From contig JARFIW010000942.1 in the NCBI GenBank assembly GCA_036346225.1, forward strand, positions 2,377,001-2,441,000: a DNA stretch of 64,000 nucleotides, written 5' to 3'. The notes beneath the pieces are model-generated. The model saw only the letters and a program-made list of their open reading frames with translations, made no database searches and was not told where the DNA came from. Origin of the DNA: Platerodrilus igneus (Eukaryota; Arthropoda; Insecta; Coleoptera; Lycidae). Below, one piece after another: positions 11,072 to 21,839 of the stretch. The translations under genes and the position numbers were made by a program. Every line of letters starts with the position of its first letter. Positions within the stretch are counted from its first letter, which is position 1.

Positions 11072-12029
11072 AAGGCTTAATCCTCAGTCCCCCTATCTCA
11101 ATTAGGAAGGGTCTAATCTTCCTCCTCCCTGTCATCAAAATTGCTTCCGTTTTGTTCGGTGCTAGGGTTAGCCCATTCTCTGTCATCCAGTCTTCCACTG
11201 ATCCTAATGCTTGCCTAGTTGTACATCCTAACTCTTCCTCATTATTCGCCGCGGTCACAAGGGCTAGGTCGTCTGCAAAAGCGACAAGCTTAGAGTTTCC
11301 TGGCAGGTCTAAGCGCAGGACACCATTGTACATTGCATTCCAGAGAATCGGACCTAACACCAAACCCTGCGGAACTCCAGAGGTTACCGGCAGGGTAAAC
11401 ACATCTCCATTTTTTCCGGTAAAAATCACGGACCTATCCTGCAGATAGCTTCTTATAACCCTCATCAGGTATGGCGACATCCCCAATTGCCTCAGCGTCT
11501 TAATTATTACTCCCCACTTAGCCGTGTTGAAGGCATTCTGCACGTCCAACGCTACCATCAGATTAACTTGACGTGTTCGCCAGGTACCCCTCATGGCTTG
11601 TTTAGCAAACCCTACCACCTCCTCAAGTGCATCTAGAGTCGAGCAGACTTCCCTAAAACCAAACTGCATACTAGAAAGGCCGCCCTTCTCTTCAATCTCT
11701 TTCTTTAGCCTGGCGCCAATCATATGCTCGGCCAGCTTCGTGGCCGTGTCGATTAGGCATATGGGACGATAGGAGGAGAATATCCCTTGTGGTTTCCCAG
11801 GATTTCTAATCAAAACCACTTTGGCACTTTTGCCTCTTGTGGGAAAGCGACCTTCTGCCAGGATAGTATTCATCGCAGCTAGCACTGAATCGGGTATCGT
11901 ATCAACCGCATCTCTGATCACTTCCACTGGAATGCCATCCTTACCAGGAGCTTTTCTGGGCTTGAGCTTCTTGGCCGCACAACATAATTCCTCCCTCGAA
12001 AAGAGAGGAACATCGCCAACATCTATCAT
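11046..12029 (-). pseudogene. LINE copy 2: reverse transcriptase, 327-codon open frame
   Basis: One uninterrupted frame spans nearly the whole RT: RKAPGKDGIPVEV, SYRPICLIDTATKLAE, FGFREVCSTLDAL, VALDVQNAFNTAKW, SGVPQGLVLGPILWN and LVAFADDLALV, with the catalytic Asp pair intact. It is the best-preserved LINE RT in the window. It is labelled a pseudogene because the upstream endonuclease is truncated and the downstream part is frameshifted. The annotated Met lies inside the polyprotein and is not a true start. Confidence 0.9.
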
Positions 12030-12362
12030 AGCATGTTCTGCCTCATCTTCCTCGCCACACCGTGGGAATAGTGATATCAGAATTTTTTTTTATTCTTCCC
12101 AGGGAAGCACCTCATCCGCTAGTCCTTTTAACTTTAGGGCGACAATTTTATATCCGAGGCCCCACGTGTCGTTGTTCACCTGACTACACAGTTCCTGCCA
12201 ACATCTTTTTTGGCTAGCCCGAATAGCCCCTTTTAGCTCCTTTCTTTTAGTTTTCAGAGTGTTTAACTCATGTTCGCAGCTTCCAGGTGCTCTCTTTCTT
12301 TTTCTTAAATATGCCTTTCTAGCAACATTAACTTCAGATCTTATCCTAGAAATCTCATTGGT

Positions 12363-12662
12363 TCACCAGTAAACCTGTCTGCGGCCTCGTACTAAAAATG
12401 ACTTTTTAGGCATGGTCCTATTGCATACCCTGGTGATGGCTTCGATTAGAAGGTCGTAGTCCACCCGGCTGCCAAACGACTCCTCTAGCAACCCTTTCTT
12501 GAAGGTCTCGCTATTAAATTTACCTAAGGCCCATCCCTGTACTGCTATCGCTACTGCTTCCTTCTTCCGCTCAAGCTGGTAGGAGATGTAGTTATGGTCG
12601 CTCATAGTTTCACACTCCAGGACACGCCAATGTTGAACCATGCCAGGAGATGACGTGACCAT
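12363..12662 (-). pseudogene. LINE copy 2: end of endonuclease and linker
   Basis: The frame includes WRVLECETMSDHNYISY, the SDH motif that closes APE-type endonucleases, followed by linker sequence. The domain's earlier catalytic residues are missing because the element is truncated at about 12668. The stretch 12030-12360 links this to the RT through broken frames. Confidence 0.8.
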
Positions 12663-12671
12663 AGTTAAGTC

Positions 12672-12714
12672 TAACTAACCGAACCTAACCTAACAAAACC
12701 TAACCTAACATAAC
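12672..12714 (-). repeat. Degenerate TTAGG repeats at 5' end of LINE copy 2
   Basis: CCTAAC units with substitutions (AACCGAACCTAACCTAAC, then AAAACCTAACCTAACATAAC) decaying into TTAACT-like sequence. They are more mutated than the block at 10015, as expected for an old interstitial telomeric tract. Confidence 0.75.
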
Positions 12715-12891
12715 TTAACTTAATATTTAAAGAATTATTTTAAATAGCAACAACATTTATTCACAAGGAAGCAAAATACAAATAAGCAATCAATTTATAA
12801 TGAAATGAAATATTTAACCTCGGAAATCAGTGTATTGAAAGCGAGTTGCTTGGAGAAGAGCTTCGAACGGATCGCGGTTATGCTTATTGTT

Positions 12892-13895
12892 TCAGCGGCA
12901 CCATAGGTATTCGCAGAGATGGTCAGCAAATGCTTCATCTGGAACCTTTTTGTCTGCAATATAGCTTTTTGCTGGGCGCCAATTTGCTTCGACTTCTTGT
13001 GTGTGAACACCTGTAACAGAGTCTAAACAAACAATTAATTAAAATTTAAAGAAACGCAAAAATAACTTACCAGCAAAGTATTTCTTATGATTAACTGCTT
13101 TATGCAAATAAGCATGACTGGGCAGCGATAAATAAGCGCGCCACTGATCAGAATAGGTGATCGATCCGGGAGCAACGTGCCATTCAATCTCAGGGATTAA
13201 ATCGTCTGCGCCACGCTTATTATCCGGACAAACAACTATCCGAAAATCATTGCTTGCCTCGCAGCACACCTCGAGCACCCAGTGGCCTTCAACTATACGG
13301 CCTTTATTGTTTTTACGCTTACCAAATTTTGACTCATTAATCTGAACAACAATGACAGGGCCACCAATCTGTCCTCCGTTATGCTGTTCAGTTGAAAAGT
13401 GATCGACAACCATTTCTCTAGCGTATTTGTATCTAACGCAAATCGATAAACAAAATTAGATTAAATTAACCAAATGCTAAAATAATCTACCTGGCAGCAA
13501 TTGTTTCGGGAGACAACAGAGTTTCCGAGTTATCGTCTCTGCATTCAAGAATAACGCGTCGATACTCCTCGCTGTGACAAAATCCATAAAGCAAGCTAAA
13601 AATAAAAATAAAAAATATAAAATTCTATCAAGAGTAAACAATTGATCACTTACCAAATATCATTGTGCGAAGCTAGATAAAATTTCGAAAGACTAACTTT
13701 CGGGCATTTTGTTTGGCCGCTAGGGCAGCAAAATGCAACGAGGCCATATTGGCAAGGGTCAAACTGCATTTCTTTGCGGCGAGAGTGGCATTGTTTACTA
13801 GTTGGCAGCAGGCCTTGCGCCTGTGCCCAAGAAACAGAAACATCTTTGGTGGCCAGAAGCATGCGACAATTCCAAAACGGGACTGGAGTAGCCAT
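12892..13895 (-). CDS. Merlin (IS1016-like) transposase, four exons, one catalytic residue changed
   Basis: DDE transposase of the Merlin superfamily, which cuts and pastes its own DNA. Joining four minus-strand exons (13895-13654, 13595-13491, 13432-13071, 13010-12892) gives 828 nt in one frame, 275 residues plus stop. The three introns are 58, 58 and 60 nt, each GT...AG, with donors GTAAGT, GTAGAT and GTAAGT. Exon 1 holds a Cys-rich N-terminal segment. Exon 3 holds ESKFGKRKNNKG and SDQWRAY (second Asp). Exon 4 holds HTQEVEANW (third acidic residue). The first catalytic Asp, normally IDESKFG, is Asn here (INESKFG). The stop at 12892 lies before 26 more family-like codons, so it is probably premature. 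Start: the only ATG before exon 1's motif. Terminal inverted repeats were not found. Confidence 0.8.
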
Positions 13896-14139
13896 GATCT
13901 AAACAATTAAGTTAATTAATTAAGAAATTAAACTAAATATAAAAGCAATTAACTAAATACTTACGCAATAGAACGCTAATTGAGAAGAACGAAAAGTGTG
14001 ACCTTTCCCTTCGAAAGCTGAGAACACACTGAATTTAAAAACAGACGCCACCGGTTTCTCTTGCTCTAGCGCAGCGCCATCTGTTGTTTAAAGTATTTTT
14101 GGCGTGAAGTTTGAATATTAAAAAAATTTAAGAAAATTT

Positions 14140-14242
14140 CCATAGACTTATAATGGAACAGTATTTTAAGCGTAACTTCTTAAGGGGTCGTTTCCGCACA
14201 AAATGAATAACATAGTCTTGCTCAGGGGAAAATTCCCTATCG

Positions 14243-14288
<46 letters not shown>

Positions 14289-14327
14289 GACCCCTAAAAA
14301 AAGTGTCTTTCTAAAACGAAGTCCAGC
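14140..14327 (-). repeat. Small inverted-terminal repeat element, copy 2, with (TA)n
   Basis: It is the reverse complement of the repeat at 3679-3812, with ends AAGGGGTCGTTTCC and ACACGACCCCT. The main difference is an expanded (TA)n run at 14245-14285. Overlapping ORFs on both strands containing repeated Tyr-Ile are products of this run. Confidence 0.7.
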
Positions 14328-15339
14328 CGAAACAGAAAAAATAAAACCACATTTGCGAGAAGAAAGCACAGGCAATACAGTTCAAAGAGCGTTGTATACA
14401 ATATTTAGATAAACACCTCTTCAACTTGAACATAAACCATATGTTTAGATAAATCAAACCAGAATTTATAGTATCCGTGTGGGCGCCGGTAAGATGGGTT
14501 GCCTAATTTGACGTACTATAATTTAAAACTAACAACATTATCGAAAATGTGACATGTAATTAAATAAAGAGGAGACCCAAATATACAAAAGCAGAAAAAC
14601 GAACGCGACAAATTCGAAAACAGTGGGTACCATGATGCTTATTTATTTAAAGAAGTGGCAGAAATATTTTAAAGTAGAATTAATAATTTTACTGAAAAAT
14701 TTTAGTAAGCTAAAAGTTAATTTTCATAACCCTGCAGAAATAAATACTCATAGAGTATAGCGTGTGTCATATTAGAAACATTCCGTGTGTAAGATAGCAT
14801 TTAAAAGGTCATGTCATAAACATATTTTAACCTTTGTATTCAATAAGTGTAAATTGTAGGAATAATTTCTGAAAAACTTTAGCTTCATTTCTAGGATTTA
14901 TAGCTATTTAGTTTAAAAACAAGGAAAAGTTATATTATTAAGTAAAAGCGTTTGAAAGTGTTTTGAAAAAACCTTCCAAGTATTATTAAACTATATACAG
15001 ATGTAGCCGTCGTATTTTTCCGTGTATCTAATAGGGTAAAATGTTGCACAAACAACAGAAATTCAAAATTGTTGTTAGTTCCGACGTCAATTAGAGAAAT
15101 TTATAGCATCTTAAAGACGATAAGAAACAGAGAAGTTGGGGCAGTTCATGTCCGCTACAAATGAAGCTTGCCAACAAAGAAACAAAGAGGGGTTATTTGA
15201 CAGCATGTGAAGAAGTGACAGAATATAACACGTGTTAAGAGTTTGTTGAATTGAGTGAATACAGGGTTAGTGAAGTAAGTAGCAGTTGTTAGTTATACGA
15301 CAGACATGGAAAACAAGTAAGAGATAGTTGATTTTAGCG
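14328..15339. other. No gene recognised
   Basis: AT-rich sequence without clear ORFs, RNA genes or repeats that I can place. It may include the diverged 5' part of the TA-bounded element that follows. Confidence 0.45.
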
Positions 15340-16640
15340 CGTATAGTGGAATGCGATAGATATAAAACGTATTAGATTGAGGGGCGTATTTTAAAACCAT
15401 AGCATTTGTTGATTGGGGTTCGTACAAGGTTATTTAAGGTAGGGTGTCAAAATATGAGAAAATCATTTAGTAACGTGCGAGTGTTTGTTAGCTTCAAGTG
15501 ATTTTCAAAGAAATGAGTACTCGGTTAAATAAAATACAAGGAATTTTGAACGTACGTTAGAGTGGTTTTAGGAAACGGCGGCCGTTGTAGTGTGTTGGTA
15601 TGGAGCAGTTTCAGGAATTATTGTGTACGTTAGGGAAGTGTTTGAGGAAACGAGTGGCCAAAATCTTGACGTGGGGCTCTCCTACGATTTTAGTTTTCAA
15701 CAAGCGTACCTCGCTAGCTTAGTTTTCAACTATCTTACTATTATTGTATCTCAATAAGCTGACGTATTTACGTTTTGCATATAAGCTTAATTTGTGTTAG
15801 TTAAAAAAACAGTTTGCTTTTAATTTGTACCAAGTGTGCAAAAGTATTCACTTTGAAAAAGAGTAAATGTCAGTGTTTGGTTGGTTTGGTGGTTTACCAA
15901 CAAATTTATGGTATCAATAGAGGAGGTTTGAGAGTTTGAAAGCCCTATCAAATTGGTGAACGAAATGACGTCTTGTTGATATGGTTGCTGCCTTGCAGTT
16001 GAGGTGATTGCAATCCAAATTGGAGTATTCCTGAATGCCGCAGTCATTGATGGAATGATGGCAGGCCCGTGTACAGTTATGGAATCCAGGTAACTAATGC
16101 TTTTTCATTATATGTGTGTAAACAGGTGCTTAATGACTTACTGAATTGGGGTGCATAATTTTATGAATTAAAAAGACAAACAGGGAAAAAGTTTCTGATT
16201 GAACAATTTAATTTGAGTTGTGTATATCGTATTTACGTGGAAATTTAGAATAAGGAGTGATTTATAATATTTGATTTATGTACAAGGTAAAAGGGTCTTT
16301 TTGATTATTGATGTGCAAAAATTAGCACGAAAGGTTAAGGTTTACTATGAGCTCGTAAGGAACCGGAGTTAAAGTAAGAAATGTAGTAAAACTCTATTAC
16401 TTTCTCTGATTGTATTAATGGGAAAATTTGTCTGGAATAAATTTTGTTTACGAAATGTATTGTTAAGAAAATATTGGGGTGGAGATGTATAGAATATGTA
16501 AATAATGTAGGCAATTTACCGGAGCTGCTTTGTTTTTTTGAGTAGTTAGGTTTATTTTCAGAAAGTAGCTGAGCAGCCGGGGCAAACTTCATAAGCAAAA
16601 GTGTTTGACGTCTAACAGCAGGCTTGTAGAATGATCGCAG
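15340..16640 (+). repeat. TA-bounded non-coding element family, copy B1
   Basis: Shares four colinear blocks with the copies at 23-31 kb. They are a start-site-like block around CTCTCCTACGATTTTAG (15680), a 5' splice-site-like CCAGGTAAC (GT at 16090), a block starting GTACAAGGTAAAAGGG (16277) and running through TTACTATGAGCTCG, and GAGCAGCCGGGGC (16569). Spacings from block to block are about 410, 187 and 292 bp. No TATA box is obvious at the expected place in this copy. No protein is encoded. Confidence 0.65.
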
Positions 16641-17078
16641 TAATTTTTATGGCACACGGAACATGGAGCTATAACTGTAGAAGGTGCAGTGAATACGTAT
16701 GACACGTTTGATTATCAATCAAACAGCTAAGGACAGAAAGATTTGGTCCCTATTCGGGGGTGTTTAGTGAGTAGGAGCGTGATAGCCGTAGAACCAATAT
16801 TGTAGTTCGAATGCTTATATGACTGAAAATCGTATTCTGTGATGGTAGGCTACTTGGAGGAGGTACAGAGAAGGATGTAGAACTAAAGACGGAAAAAATT
16901 CGGCACCTAGTAGTACTAGGAGTTTTGGGGTGACTGAAAGAGAAGCAGCAACAGAAGTAACCTGGTCCGAGAAGCGGGTTTGGTTGAGGTAGGATTAGTA
17001 AAAGTAACCGCATAAGTGGTGATCGTAGACGCAGAGAGCGTGTACGCTAAGGAAGGTTTCAATAAATTAGGGATAGTA
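16641..17078. other. No gene recognised, between element B1 and gag remnant
   Basis: Minus-strand frames here (17013-16750, 17167-16916) are Ser/Pro/Thr/Leu-rich and could be decayed downstream coding sequence of the gag remnant, but no family motif supports it. Confidence 0.35.
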
Positions 17079-18095
17079 CTAGAAGGCGGTGGTCTGAAAG
17101 TGTCTACAGAATTGTGCAATAGAAGTAATTTCATTAGTGCTAACGAGGGTTGATAATACGGGACCAAATTGCGTCGCAGAATCTCCTATTGTTGCGGTTC
17201 CCACAAGGGGGCGGGCAGTCGTAAGAATAAACTTTGCATTGTCGCATGGTCTTCCGTAAGACTCATAGTTCGGGAATTTATTTCGGCCATTAGGCATTTG
17301 TTATAATCAACAGACAGAAATTCGGCCTAGAGTAAATCGACAACGTCTTTCCAACATGTAAGAGAACTTTAATGTGCTTTAAAGCCCACCCTGTAAGTAA
17401 TTCAGAAGTAAAAAAAAGTTGTTGCGTAGAAATATTATGAGAAACGATGAGTTCATTTGTATGTATCAAAAATTCGGGTAGAGATTTTTCACCAGAGAAT
17501 GAGATATTTAGTTTAGTAATAGGATACCATTTAGTAGAAGCTATAGGATTGGTAACAACAGAAGTATCCACTTTCCACTTCTGGTTCGGAATCCGAAGAA
17601 AGATAAGGGACTTCTTCAGTAGATGTAGCGGAATTATTAAAAGTTTGTGGGCTAGAAGCAAGCTGCCGAGAAAAATCAGTAACGGCAATACGCTTAAATT
17701 TTTTAACGGTCTTCTCGACATCCAAACGAATAGTTTGTAGAGCAAACAGGAATTTATTTTTTATTAAAGCTTCCTCATCGAATTTAGACGCCATCAGTTC
17801 ACAGCGCCGCTGAGAATGTACCCATAAGGACCGTAAACGTGCAAACTTATCATCAGTGATATCCCCAGCGAATTCGTCAGAGGATTATTCAAGTTTCGTA
17901 AGTGTGCGTTGAATAGCTTCACAATCGTCTTCGAATGGCATAAACAATTTTCGTAAACGATTGCGTCTATCTTAAGAGGGTTACGGGCGACTTTGCGCAA
18001 CCCTCTACTTTAATATCCGGGTCGAACCCACGAGAAGATAGTTCATATTGTAGCTCCTGTTTTAGGAATCGGCTGATGTCTAATGTGCAGCTAAT
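17079..18095 (-). pseudogene. LTR-retrotransposon Gag-like remnant
   Basis: Minus-strand pieces in several frames read like an insect retrotransposon Gag, the structural protein that packages element RNA. Near 18090 a start ATG leads into ISRFLKQELQYELSSRGFD, resembling the N-terminal SAP-like segment of such Gags. Next comes a frame (17794-17531) with an acidic linker. A third frame (17745-17290) holds NISFSGEKSLPEFL, NELIVSHNIST and QLFFTSELLTGWAL, the pattern of a capsid-like Gag core. At least three frame changes or stops break it. No pol or zinc knuckle is identified. The group (Gypsy or BEL) cannot be decided. Confidence 0.6.
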
Positions 18096-18420
18096 CATCG
18101 TGACAAAGTAATAAAAAATAATAATTTAATAAAAAAAATTAATAAATAAAAGAAAGTAACCCTCCACAAACAGAGTAAATTATAATATAGCTAAATTACA
18201 CCTAAAAAAAACAAAACGATTTTAGTAAGGATACGTATCGAAAGGAATATATCTTAAAGTTACATTAAAATTAACGGAAGAAAGCAGGGCGCCAGCGGTT
18301 TCGACTGTAATTGGAATTACCAGCGAAAACACAAGTCTGATGATCCATGTAAAAGTAAAAAATCCTTAACAAAATGCTACACTGAAAATCTAAAACCGGT
18401 TAACCAGAGGAATGTAATAA

Positions 18421-18925
18421 AATCGGGACGGAAAGTTAAATAAAAAAACGAGGGCTAAAAGTTAAATAAGAAAATTGGAACGAAAAGCTAAGTAAGAAAA
18501 TAAGGCAAAAAAGTTAAATAAGAAAAATTGTGGTTAAAAGTCAAGGAAAAAGAATTGGGGCGGAAAATTAAGTAAGTAATGGGGGCTAAAAGTGAAATAA
18601 GTAAATCGGAGCGAAAAGTTAAGTAAGATATAGGGGGAGGAAATTAAGTAAGAAAATCGAAGCTAAAAGTTAAGAAGAAAATAGGGGCAGAAAGTTAAGT
18701 AAGAAAAAATGGCGGTTAAAACTTAGTAAAAAATCGTGGCGGAAAATTAAGTAAAACAAATTAGAGCTAAAAATGAAATAAGAATATCGGGGCAGAAAGT
18801 TAAGTAAAAAAAATGAGGTTAAAGGTTAAATAAGAAAATTGGGGCGAAAAGTTAAGTAAGAAATCGGAGCAGAAAGTTAAGTTAAAAATAAGGGTATAAC
18901 GTTAAGTAAAAAAATCTAGGCCACA
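18421..18925 (+). repeat. Minisatellite, about 26-bp unit, about 19 copies
   Basis: Consecutive units follow the form GGGGCGAAAAGTTAAGTAAG plus a short A-rich spacer. A second type, GGGCTAAAAGTTAAATAAG, appears among them and often alternates with the first. Units diverge moderately from one another. No ORF crosses it. Confidence 0.85.
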
Positions 18926-19344
18926 CGTTGCTTTTGCCAATATTTGTAACGGTAAAATTTGTAAGGTTAAGAAACGCACGGTTCGGAGAGAAACAGAAAG
19001 GACAAAAAAAGAAAGACCTGCACGAATCACTTACGTATAAAAAGATAAAGGAAATTTAGAAAGGCCGGACAAACTACAAATTCAAAGAGTGGGGCAATTC
19101 ACATAGACGAAAAAAACGTGCATTGCTCTTGGTGTAATGGTATTAATCACGTACAGGATATATATGTTATGACCGCGAAAGGCAGGATCGAAGTGAAAAT
19201 ATTTAACAGGGTACAATTGAACGTAACAAATTCTCCTTTAGCAAAATTAAAGAGACGGGGTACGAAACAGAAGCAACGAATCAAGCAACATACCAACAGA
19301 ACAAATCTAAGCAAATTTCCGCCAGAAAACAAAAAAAAACAAAA
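18926..19344. other. No gene recognised
   Basis: A Lys/Asn-rich frame at 19118-19381 has a His/Cys-containing start (HCSWCNGINH), but the rest is low complexity and runs into the A-rich repeat. Not accepted as a gene. Confidence 0.4.
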
Positions 19345-19550
19345 AAAAAATTATCCGGCTCGAAGAGCAACTATATACTAATAAGATGAACGAGAGAAAA
19401 CCCATCCAGAAAACCCAAGAAAACGCAAAAATACAAAAAATTTTTTTATACAGCTCGAAGAACCATATACTAATAGGATGAACGAGAAAAAAGAACGCAA
19501 AAAGACAAAAAAATTTTATACGGCTTGAAGGACGTAACAAGCTTAAAGAA
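19345..19550 (+). repeat. Tandem repeat, 70-95-bp unit, two and a half copies
   Basis: Units begin near TTATACGGCTCGAAGA, continue with CATATACTAATAGGATGAAC and GAGAAAA, then an A-rich spacer of variable length. Copies start at about 19351, 19447 and 19513; the last is partial. Confidence 0.7.
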
Positions 19551-19919
19551 CCACAGGCGTTAAACCCATTTAATCCTTCTATCGACGACGTATGTGAAAT
19601 TTTAAGCCTTCGTAAACGACTTCTAAAAAATCTTATTTGGGCGTTTCTTAAAATACATAATTTTTAACTTTCTCCATTTTAAATTTCCAGAGTGGCGAGT
19701 GAGGTGCTGTAAGTTCAGGGCCTACAAGGGATAGCGCATTTTAAACCCAACCCGTTCCAAGCCTAAGGACAGTTTTCAGGTCGCATTTTTATTAAACCAT
19801 TGGATACGTTTCTAATTCTGATTTGCGTTTTAATGGAATGAATATAGTACACTGTTACCTTCAAAGAGACTATTAATTAGTTACTTAAAACTTAAAGTAA
19901 TAATTACACACATGTAGTC

Positions 19920-19962
19920 AGCCCCACGTGTCAGTTATGCGGCTGACGTTGCACGTGGGGTT
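19920..19962. other. Hairpin with paired CACGTG motifs
   Basis: CCCCACGTG at 19922-19930 is exactly complementary to CACGTGGGG at 19952-19960. Inside, TCAG (19931-19934) pairs with CTGA (19943-19946), leaving small loops. Each arm contains the palindrome CACGTG, the core of an E-box. Function is unknown. Confidence 0.6.
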
Positions 19963-20684
19963 GCTAATCCTATAGCACGCCTAAATTCTCTTATGAATAA
20001 TCTAATTCCATTCAAACTACAATAGAACGTGGTTATCAAGTGATGAGATTACCAAGCAATTTGATAGCGCATTAATTTGTAGTAAAAACAAAACACTTAA
20101 GGTGATTAAGGAGTAACAATGCATTCAAATGCATACATGTAGAAAGTGCGATGTGGCAAGAGATTGAATTTAACAAAGCATGAAATACGTATTTCAACAA
20201 AACTAGAGATTATGGAAGATTAAGCAATAAAGTCATACACACGATGACCAAATGTTCGTCATGACCAGTTATAGTTAGTGCAATATTCATTATCTAAAAT
20301 TTTTAGGTTAGTTTACTCTATATTACAGTATAATTTCCATTTCTGCAACCTTTGGATAATGTGCTACATAAAAGAGTCTGTATAATTGTATTCCTACGAT
20401 CCTTTTGTTCGCACAGTTTCGGTCCAAATAATTGGTGAAATATCTTACCTTCGGAAATTACCGTCGACCTAGACCGTAAACAACAAGATAATACTACCAC
20501 TCGACTTTAGGGTAGGTTAAGGTTGTTACCTGGGGTTGAGTGTTACAGTGTTACAGTCACACCCTGTAACACACAAAATTAAAGTAACAAATCCAAGAGT
20601 AACTACGTATCCGTTAATACAGATTGTAGAATAAATAGCTTTTAATGTCCGAAGTTATGCAACACACATTTCACAAGGGAAACA
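19963..20684. other. No gene recognised
   Basis: AT-rich, no convincing ORF. A short local duplication of GTGTTACA lies near 20545. Confidence 0.45.
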
Positions 20685-20726
20685 GCACACACACACACGC
20701 ACACGCACACGCACATATATATTTAT

Positions 20727-20770
<44 letters not shown>
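20685..20770. repeat. (CA)n then (TA)n microsatellite at element boundary
   Basis: An imperfect CA/CG run (to about 20714) passes into interrupted TA repeats that end exactly where element A1 begins with TTGCTACGA. Confidence 0.85.
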
Positions 20771-20772
<2 letters not shown>

Positions 20773-21839
20773 CTACGATATCTCCCTTCGCCAGATGTAC
20801 AACGATCAATTGTCTGCTGATCGCTACCTCTATGTGCCTTTAAAATAAATTTAAAATTAACACAATTATATTTATGCCTTGACTAGCTCAGTGATACCCG
20901 CACAGAGTGAACGACGAAATGATAACAGAGAATTTTTACTCACTCCTTTTCAACACTCAATATCTCGCAATAAAACAAACTAAATTCACCAAAATTTGTA
21001 TAGTGAAATAAATAAAGTTACAATTTACAAAGCTGCGCCCTTTTTGATATCATTTGTTTTTTTTAATATAACTTTTAAATCAAATTTAAAAAAAGTATCT
21101 TACGTAAAAGGTCAACAAAAATTTGGTTGGTACGTAAAAGTATGATTAAGAAAGGGGATATTTCTTTGAACGTTTAATTAAACTATTCGTGGTAAAACGC
21201 AAATTTTTTTGCCGGCTGTAATTGCTATATAAAGGTAAAAAGGTTATAAACTTCGTAAAGAGCTAATTCAATGGACATATTTAATTACATGCAACTTTTA
21301 AGCTTATTTCTGAATGCACCAATTATGTAAAATTGTAAATGCAACATACTATAAATTGAAAAGATATCCCTGACCTTATATTCCTCCTGTTTTTCTCGCT
21401 GGAGCTTCCTGGCCTAAATAGGTCGTTTGTTCAGTAGCTTGGAGTCGGCAACCAGCAGCTTAGCGTGTTGACCCACTACTTTGAAATATTTAGTAGCAAC
21501 TCGGAGTCGTTTGCCCAATGATTTGAAGTATTAACCTTAAGAGTTTTAACCCAGTAGCTTGGTCTTTTATAACATTAACGTCTGATTTAATTTATTATTA
21601 ACGTCGGGATCTAGTATATTATTAATGTCGTGACCCAGTGATCTAGTTTATTATCGTCGTGATTTGGATTATTAACGTCGTGACTTTGTGCCTTAAATTA
21701 ATAAATTGCAAAGATTTTATTTATTAATTAATTCTAGACTACGTTTATGTCAATGGCAGAATATTTATCACACTTATTTCAACGTGCACTTTATTGTTTT
21801 ATCACACTTGCAATAATTAATTTATTTTTGCGAGCTACT
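20771..21839 (-). repeat. TA-bounded element family, copy A1, 3' part
   Basis: Starts after the TA run with TTGCTACGATATC, matching the TTGCCGTGG-type end of other copies. CTAGCTCAGTGATACC (20883) is the family's third block in reverse. The middle holds a minisatellite (21420-21720). The upstream part of the element appears to resume at about 22431 after a foreign segment. Confidence 0.55.
21420..21720 (+). repeat. Minisatellite inside element A1
   Basis: Degenerate units of about 30 bp built on TTATTAACGTCGTGACCCAG with variants such as CAGTAGCTTGGAGTCG. The 3' five units are clearest (21580-21700). Confidence 0.65.

Larger units (their letters stand above)
10032..12668 (-). mobile_element. 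R1-clade, telomere-repeat-associated LINE, copy 2 (5'-truncated)
   Basis: A second minus-strand LINE in the same orientation as copy 1, with poly(A) joined to TTAGG units at its 3' end and telomere-like repeats at its truncated 5' end (12672 onward). In sense order: endonuclease end (12662-12363), linker (about 12360-12030, frames broken), RT (12029-11046), and C-terminal region with zinc knuckle (11071-10263). Its protein differs clearly from copy 1, so these are two LINE families, not a duplication. Confidence 0.85.

Noticed and set aside
14166..14412. ORFs with repeated Tyr-Ile
   Set aside because: Artefacts of the (TA)n microsatellite.
20883..20900. CTAGCTCAG motif as the A box of a tRNA gene
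   Set aside because: It recurs in every A copy without any B box at tRNA spacing, so it belongs to the element family.
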